Source: CAKTOF01 sp964523945 (GTDB lineage: Bacteria > Bacillota > Clostridia > Oscillospirales > Oscillospiraceae). From it: DNA of 53,755 nt. Positions within the stretch are counted from its first letter, which is position 1. Each line of letters opens with the position of its first letter. The notes beneath the pieces were generated by a model. It was not told where the DNA came from. It saw only the letters and a program-made list of their open reading frames with translations, and made no database searches. A program made the position numbers and the translations under genes. This document shows positions 49,552-53,755 of the stretch, one piece after another. The DNA is taken from contig CAZGBU010000002.1 of assembly GCA_964523945.1 (NCBI GenBank), forward strand, positions 1 through 53,755. The letters are read 5' to 3'.

Positions 49552-50601
49552 TTATGAGATCATGCTGAGCATGCGCTCAAAATCGATGGCGTCCTCATTG
49601 CGGCCGGTACGGTAGAAGTCGCGGCGGTAGACAACATTGGCCCAGTGGATTGCAGCATCGATCACGTCCGTCCGAACGCCCAGCCTCCAGCCCAGCGAGC
49701 TGACCGGGACGCAGCCGGTCTGGATGTCCTCGAAGATATAGCGGGTGTCAATGTCGGTCGGTGCGAGCACGTCCTGATATGCGTGTGTGTTCTGGATGCG
49801 CTCATAGAGCGTGTCGCCCTGGGAACCATAGCGGTCCGCGAGCCACTCAGCGGCGGTCGGCACCGCCACACCGGCGGCTTTTGCCACGGCGACGCGCTCC
49901 GCATCGATCTGCTCGAGCACGCTGGCGACGAGCGGGGAAATGCCATCGATATAATAGCGGAAGTCCTCCTTGGCCTCGATGCGGGTGATGTTCATCAGGA
50001 TCGGCAGGGGATGGAATACCATGCCGATGTTGGACAACCCTGTTTCAAGCACACTGGCGGCCGGCTCCACGCTCGGAAACAGTTCCCGGAGCAGCGCTGT
50101 GAGGCGCGGTGTGTCGGCGTTATCGTGTCCGGCAACGCGCAGGCCGTGTTTGATTTCATAGATCACGGGATGACCGACCGCCTTGCAGCGGCAGGTGAAG
50201 ACGAACGTGTCCGTTTCGCCCAGGATGACGTTGGCAGTGCAGCCGCAGTCAGCGAGCGCTTTGGCAACAGTAAATGTGCCGAACGTGCGGCCGGGATTGA
50301 GTATGACAACCTGCCCGTCTGTGAGATACGGGGCCATCTCACGGGCGATGACGCCATGGTACTGCGCCGGTGTGGTGACCATGATCAGCTCTGCGCCTGA
50401 GATCACCTCGTCCATATGGCAGCTGATCAGGTCAACGTCTGTCTCACAGACAACCTGCCCGCTCAGCGAAAAGTGGCGCTCGGGAAACATATCCACGCGT
50501 GCCTGTTCGCGCGCGTAGAGCGTGACGCTGTGCCCCTGATTAGCCAGGTATGCGGCCAGTGACTGACCGCCGTTGCCCGAACTGATGACTGCAATCCGCA
50601 T
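49552..50601 (-). CDS. NAD/NADP octopine/nopaline dehydrogenase family protein
   Basis: A 349-residue oxidoreductase with the N-terminal Rossmann motif AVISSGNGGQSLAAYLANQG and a C-terminal octopine-dehydrogenase domain with NIGMVFHPLPILMN. Family members reductively couple an amino acid to a 2-oxoacid, or oxidise related secondary amines. ATG 50601 follows GGGAGG and overlaps the end of the upstream putative mutase gene by 62 bases, so the two are cotranscribed. The substrate pair is unknown. Confidence 0.85.
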   Translation of the reverse strand: MRIAVISSGNGGQSLAAYLANQGHSVTLYAREQARVDMFPERHFSLSGQVVCETDVDLISCHMDEVISGAELIMVTTPAQYHGVIAREMAPYLTDGQVVILNPGRTFGTFTVAKALADCGCTANVILGETDTFVFTCRCKAVGHPVIYEIKHGLRVAGHDNADTPRLTALLRELFPSVEPAASVLETGLSNIGMVFHPLPILMNITRIEAKEDFRYYIDGISPLVASVLEQIDAERVAVAKAAGVAVPTAAEWLADRYGSQGDTLYERIQNTHAYQDVLAPTDIDTRYIFEDIQTGCVPVSSLGWRLGVRTDVIDAAIHWANVVYRRDFYRTGRNEDAIDFERMLSMIS

Positions 50602-52249
50602 CGTTGCTTTCCTCCCTTCCCAGAATCAGATCCAGCCGCTCATGCTCGGTCAGGAAGCGCTGCGTACCGGCGTCATATGCCAGGCATTTCCCATCGCGCA
50701 TGCGGGTGCTGAGTGAGCCGCGTGTACCGTCCGGCCGGACAATGTGCGGCGCGTCGAGAATGCCGCGGCGGATACAGTCGGACAGCACGGCGGCGTCTGA
50801 AAACGGGTCGGGGCTCTCCGGGTACTGTGTCTGAATGAACGAGAGCAGAACGCCCGCCTCGCGCAGCAGCTCTGCCTGCCGCTCCTGGACGCGCGGGTCA
50901 GCTGTCGCATCGGCGTTGCCCTGGAGGGTGGAGCGGACAACACCGCGGACGATCTTGCAGCTTTCGATGACAACCTCGGGCGTCGCGGCGTGCTCGGCCT
51001 CGCTGTAGCCTACGACATGGATGATGTCAGGGTGAACATTCATCGCCAGCGCAGTCGAGGCGGCAAGCTGTCCCTTGGCCACATCCATATCTGCGCTCAG
51101 GAATGGCAGCCCCGCGCGCACTTCACGATAGATGCGGAAATCAGGCCCTGCCAGCGACTGCACCAGCTCGTCCTGTGCGAGCACCTTAGCCAGATCCATC
51201 GAGAAGCTCATTGAATTGGGAATATTGAACATGTACTGGGAAACATAGTCGTGCGCGCCGTACGCTCTGGCGTTATAGGCGCTCAGATAGCTCATAACGA
51301 CGGAGATCACGTCGTGTGCGTCGCGCAGGCCCCAGTGGTGCGGTTCGTTGACTTCTACCGGAATGCCGCGCTCGCCGTGCCATGCGATCAGCGCTTGCGC
51401 TTCGCGCATGGACTGCTCCAAAGAACGGGTGCCGCGTCCGTCAAGCTCGTTGTACCAGCTCAGGGGGACGGCGCACCAGGCGTTGTCGATTGTCCGGTGC
51501 AGCACGTCTGCCAGGCGGAGCACATCTGCTGTGCCGCTGTAGCAGCGCATCAGCGGATAGTTGCCGCACTGGGAGGCCTGCTTCAGGCGCCGGAATTCCT
51601 CTTCGCTTCGGACGGGGACACCGCCTGCGCCGTCGGCGCGTGGATCGCGCTGATCCGGCCGGAAGAAAAACTGCTGCGTATTCTGGTCGATGCCGAGCGA
51701 GATCACATCAAGCACACGCGAGCGTGCAATCTGCTCCACACCCGCAATGGTCTGCTCCAGCGACGGCAGCCCAAAATGGTGCCGCAATAGCGGGTAGGGC
51801 CGCTTCTGTGCGCGGCGGCCGGGCAGGTCGGCGGCAAACGCCTCAGCCTGCTCGCTGCCGGCACGCACACCGGTGCGCAGGAACGTGATGCAGTCGTCCC
51901 AGTCCTCGGTCCCGTCAAAGATCACGTCGAAGAACCCGAGCTTTTCCACTTCGCGGGCGACCGGGTATGTACCGCCGAAGATCCAGACCGGCCGACGCGG
52001 AAGCGCGCAGCTTTTTTCCTTCAGCTCCTCCACAAGGGGAATGACGTTCGCCGGCGTCAGACGATAGCCCAGATCCACATAGTCGGGATCATACTCCAAA
52101 ACCGCTTCCATTACCCGGTCGACGCTGTTGGCCGGACCGAGAAAAATCGTTTCATAGCCTTCGTCTTCCGCCATGGCGAGAAAATGAACGACGCCGGCAA
52201 CATGGACGCAGCTGCCAATAGAGCCGCCGATCATTCGGCCTTTTTCCAT
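50540..52249 (-). CDS. Putative B12-dependent mutase: B12-binding domain fused to a GlmE-like barrel
   Basis: A 569-residue protein. Residues ~5-135 look like a cobalamin-binding domain similar to GlmS (IGSCVHVAGVVHFLAMAEDE; YDPDYVDLGYRL; WIFGGTYPVA). The DxHxxG signature reads CVHVAG: His and Gly are kept, Asp is Cys. Residues ~150-540 resemble the glutamate mutase E subunit: GTADVLRLADVLH, SWYNELDG, SLEQSMREAQALIAWHGERG and LSAYNARAYGAHDYVSQYMF. GlmS and GlmE are normally separate. It probably rearranges a carbon skeleton, but the alignment is by eye. ATG 52249 follows AAAGGAG. Confidence 0.65.
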   Translation of the reverse strand: MEKGRMIGGSIGSCVHVAGVVHFLAMAEDEGYETIFLGPANSVDRVMEAVLEYDPDYVDLGYRLTPANVIPLVEELKEKSCALPRRPVWIFGGTYPVAREVEKLGFFDVIFDGTEDWDDCITFLRTGVRAGSEQAEAFAADLPGRRAQKRPYPLLRHHFGLPSLEQTIAGVEQIARSRVLDVISLGIDQNTQQFFFRPDQRDPRADGAGGVPVRSEEEFRRLKQASQCGNYPLMRCYSGTADVLRLADVLHRTIDNAWCAVPLSWYNELDGRGTRSLEQSMREAQALIAWHGERGIPVEVNEPHHWGLRDAHDVISVVMSYLSAYNARAYGAHDYVSQYMFNIPNSMSFSMDLAKVLAQDELVQSLAGPDFRIYREVRAGLPFLSADMDVAKGQLAASTALAMNVHPDIIHVVGYSEAEHAATPEVVIESCKIVRGVVRSTLQGNADATADPRVQERQAELLREAGVLLSFIQTQYPESPDPFSDAAVLSDCIRRGILDAPHIVRPDGTRGSLSTRMRDGKCLAYDAGTQRFLTEHERLDLILGREESNDADCSHQFGQRRSVTGRIPG

Positions 52250-52300
52250 CGCAATTCTCCTTTCTGGGCCAGGGCCCATGGTATGTGTTGGGGTACCCGG

Positions 52301-52930
52301 TCAGCCGTGCTGATTGACAAACTTTGAGACGGCGCCGACCGCTTCCGGCGCACAGACAAAAATGATCGTGTCGCCATCGTACAGTTCAGCCGTCGGCCCG
52401 GGCGAGAGAATGGTGTTCTGCCGCCGCCGGATTGCGACGATGGTTGCACCGGTCGCCTGCCAGAACTGCAGCGAGCTGAGGCTCCTGCCGATCAGTGGAG
52501 AGTCGGCCCTTACGCGCACCTCGTAATTCGGCAGCCCATGGTCCGATGGCAGCGGCAGCTCCTGTGCGCGGATGATCTCGTGGTACACGTCAAGCATTTG
52601 CCGGCTGATCTCGATGTGCTGTGCGAACAGTCCTTTCAGGCGGGAGCGAAGCTCCTGTGTCTGGTCACGTTCCTGACGGCTGGCCAGATAGCGGTGGGCA
52701 TTGTCAGCGGAGAGCACATAGACGCCTCTGCGGGGTTTGACCTCGACTACTTTCATGTCTGCAAGCAGACGTAGCGCGCGCCGGATGGTCTCGGGTGAGA
52801 CGCTGTATTCTGAGGCCAGCAGCGACCGGCCGGACATGCGCTCACCCTCAGCGATTTCCTTTTGAGCAATGCGCGATGCCAGATCCAGTGCGATCCGCTC
52901 GTACTGGGCGATGGAATCCGCTTCGTGCAT
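52301..52930 (-). CDS. GntR-type regulator with C-terminal RCK_C (TrkA-C) domain, BusR-like
   Basis: A 209-residue protein. Residues ~10-75 form a GntR winged helix (LLASEYSVSPETIRRALRLL; KPRRGVYVLS). A coiled coil (~85-125) links it to an RCK_C domain (YEVRVRADSPLIGRSLSSLQ; ATIVAIRRRQ; SPGPTAELYDGDTIIFV). This is the architecture of BusR, which binds c-di-AMP and represses osmolyte uptake genes. Here it is the first gene of an operon with the putative mutase and the opine dehydrogenase, 51 bases upstream. c-di-AMP or another ligand may be sensed (inference). Confidence 0.82.
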   Translation of the reverse strand: MHEADSIAQYERIALDLASRIAQKEIAEGERMSGRSLLASEYSVSPETIRRALRLLADMKVVEVKPRRGVYVLSADNAHRYLASRQERDQTQELRSRLKGLFAQHIEISRQMLDVYHEIIRAQELPLPSDHGLPNYEVRVRADSPLIGRSLSSLQFWQATGATIVAIRRRQNTILSPGPTAELYDGDTIIFVCAPEAVGAVSKFVNQHG

Positions 52931-52980
52931 ATGACGCCGCCTCCTTTGTTATGCGATACGCCCCGGCTTCCTTCATGGAT

Positions 52981-53009
52981 ATTATAAACTAACAACTTTA
53001 AAAAATCAA
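52981..53009 (-). promoter_or_regulatory. Promoter of the GntR-RCK_C operon
   Basis: On the reverse strand, TTGATT (53004-53009), 17 bp, TATAAT (52981-52986). The A+T-rich segment also lies upstream of the divergent GH25 gene. Confidence 0.7.
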
Positions 53010-53097
53010 GAGTGTGTCAGAAGAAGGCGAAAAACAATGTCCGGCCGCATAGATCGGAGCAGCAGATAATAGAATGAAGGCAAAGGAGGGAGAGCGG

Positions 53098-53755
53098 TTG
53101 GCGCAGCACGTTGTAGATTTGAGCCAGTTCAACGGCACGGTCGACTGGACGGCGGTGCAGAAAGGAGTGAGCGGTGCGATTCTGCGTGCCGGATACCGCG
53201 GTTACGGTGCGGCGGGCACGCTGGTCAAGGACAGCCGCCTGACAGTCAATCTCCGCGGCGCGCAGCAGGCGGGTGTCCCGAAAGGCGCGTATTTCACCAC
53301 ACAGGCGATCACACGGCAGGAAGCGCAGGCAGAGGCGGATTTTGTCTGGCGGTGCCTGAGCGGGTACACGATTGAACTGCCGGTATTCTGGGACTCTGAG
53401 CGCTCCGGCAGCGCACAGGGCAGCCGCGCCGACCATCTGAGCGCACAGGAACGGACGGATTATGCCATTGCGTTCTGCGAGCGTGTGCGCGACCATGGCT
53501 ATACGCCGGGAATCTACGCTTCATTGTCGTGGCTTGAGCAGGAATTGGAGCCTGCCCGGTTGGGGTCGTATTGCATTTGGGTGGCGGATTATGCAGTCTC
53601 ACCGCCGACAGGGCTGCGTTATGACGCCTGGCAGTATACCGACCGCGGCACACTGGCCGGCGTCGTGGGAGATGTGGACCTGTCCTGGTTTGATCTGAAT
53701 GCAGAGGAGGGGAGCGATTTGAAAGAGGATCAGGTGCGGCAGATTGTCTATGAGA
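53098..53755 (+). CDS. GH25 family muramidase (lysozyme), 3' end outside window
   Basis: The first ~195 residues are a GH25 N-acetylmuramidase domain: VVDLSQFNGTVDWTAVQ, AILRAGYRGYG, FWDSERSG, GYTPGIYASLSWL and WVADYAVSPP, ending with DAWQYTD and VDLSW. It cleaves peptidoglycan glycan chains. An acidic linker (NAEEGSDLKEDQVRQIVYE) leads into a C-terminal part cut off by the window end. No signal peptide is seen, as in phage-type endolysins. The start is probably TTG 53098, seven bases after GGAGGG; an in-frame ATG at 53074 is the alternative. Confidence 0.88.
   Translation, partial: MAQHVVDLSQFNGTVDWTAVQKGVSGAILRAGYRGYGAAGTLVKDSRLTVNLRGAQQAGVPKGAYFTTQAITRQEAQAEADFVWRCLSGYTIELPVFWDSERSGSAQGSRADHLSAQERTDYAIAFCERVRDHGYTPGIYASLSWLEQELEPARLGSYCIWVADYAVSPPTGLRYDAWQYTDRGTLAGVVGDVDLSWFDLNAEEGSDLKEDQVRQIVYE

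Noticed and set aside
53074..53755. Prophage starting at the GH25 muramidase
   Set aside because: No other phage gene, attachment site or integrase is visible before the window end.

Overview
This 53.8-kb window looks like chromosome from a GC-rich anaerobic member of the Clostridia, most like an Oscillospiraceae-type gut bacterium (inference). The evidence is FabK instead of FabI, three group-II ECF vitamin S-components without local energising genes, TPP and THF riboswitches, strong AGGAGG ribosome-binding sites, consensus sigma-A promoters, and BaiCD/BaiH-like flavin oxidoreductases. I saw no tRNA, rRNA, CRISPR array or insertion sequence.

Region by region. (1) 1-5.4 kb: a MATE exporter behind a MerR-type promoter, its MerR regulator split by an in-frame stop, an AraC regulator, a DapF-fold isomerase with both catalytic cysteines replaced by serine, and an MFS transporter. 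(2) 5.5-13.5 kb: a vitamin and housekeeping block. It holds thiT-thiN under a TPP riboswitch, an RluA-type synthase with lspA, a nitroreductase, bioY and birA sharing a BirA operator, an amidohydrolase/decarboxylase, and folT under a THF riboswitch. (3) 13.7-21.8 kb: a redox cluster with two tandem fumarate-reductase-like flavoproteins, an OYE/FadH-type oxidoreductase and an iron-sulfur flavodoxin-like protein, then a second OYE-type enzyme with its own promoter. (4) 22.0-31.5 kb: a type II fatty-acid synthesis operon, acpP-fabK-fabD-fabG-fabF-accB-fabZ-accC-accD-accA plus an acyl-CoA ligase, followed by a multi-PAS regulator with a SARP-like DNA-binding end. (5) 33.7-37.3 kb: a metal P-type ATPase operon (AraC regulator, 26-residue membrane peptide, small DUF6110-like protein, ATPase); the ATPase gene carries a frameshift. 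(6) 37.4-41.6 kb: a third OYE-type enzyme, a divergent LysR regulator and a creatinase-like M24 protein. (7) 41.8-49.5 kb: citF-citE without citD, two D-2-hydroxyacid dehydrogenases around an IclR regulator, a lactate/malate-dehydrogenase-like protein and a MATE exporter. (8) 49.6-52.9 kb, reverse strand: a GntR-RCK_C (BusR-like) regulator, a single-chain B12-binding/GlmE-like putative mutase and an opine-dehydrogenase-family protein. (9) The window ends inside a GH25 muramidase.

The most promising undescribed systems are the GntR-RCK_C / B12-mutase-like / opine-dehydrogenase operon facing the citFE dehydrogenase operon, and the flavoprotein plus OYE cluster. Both are built of recognisable folds whose catalytic or binding motifs are altered, which suggests new substrates. 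The DapF-like Ser/Ser protein is a third clear candidate.
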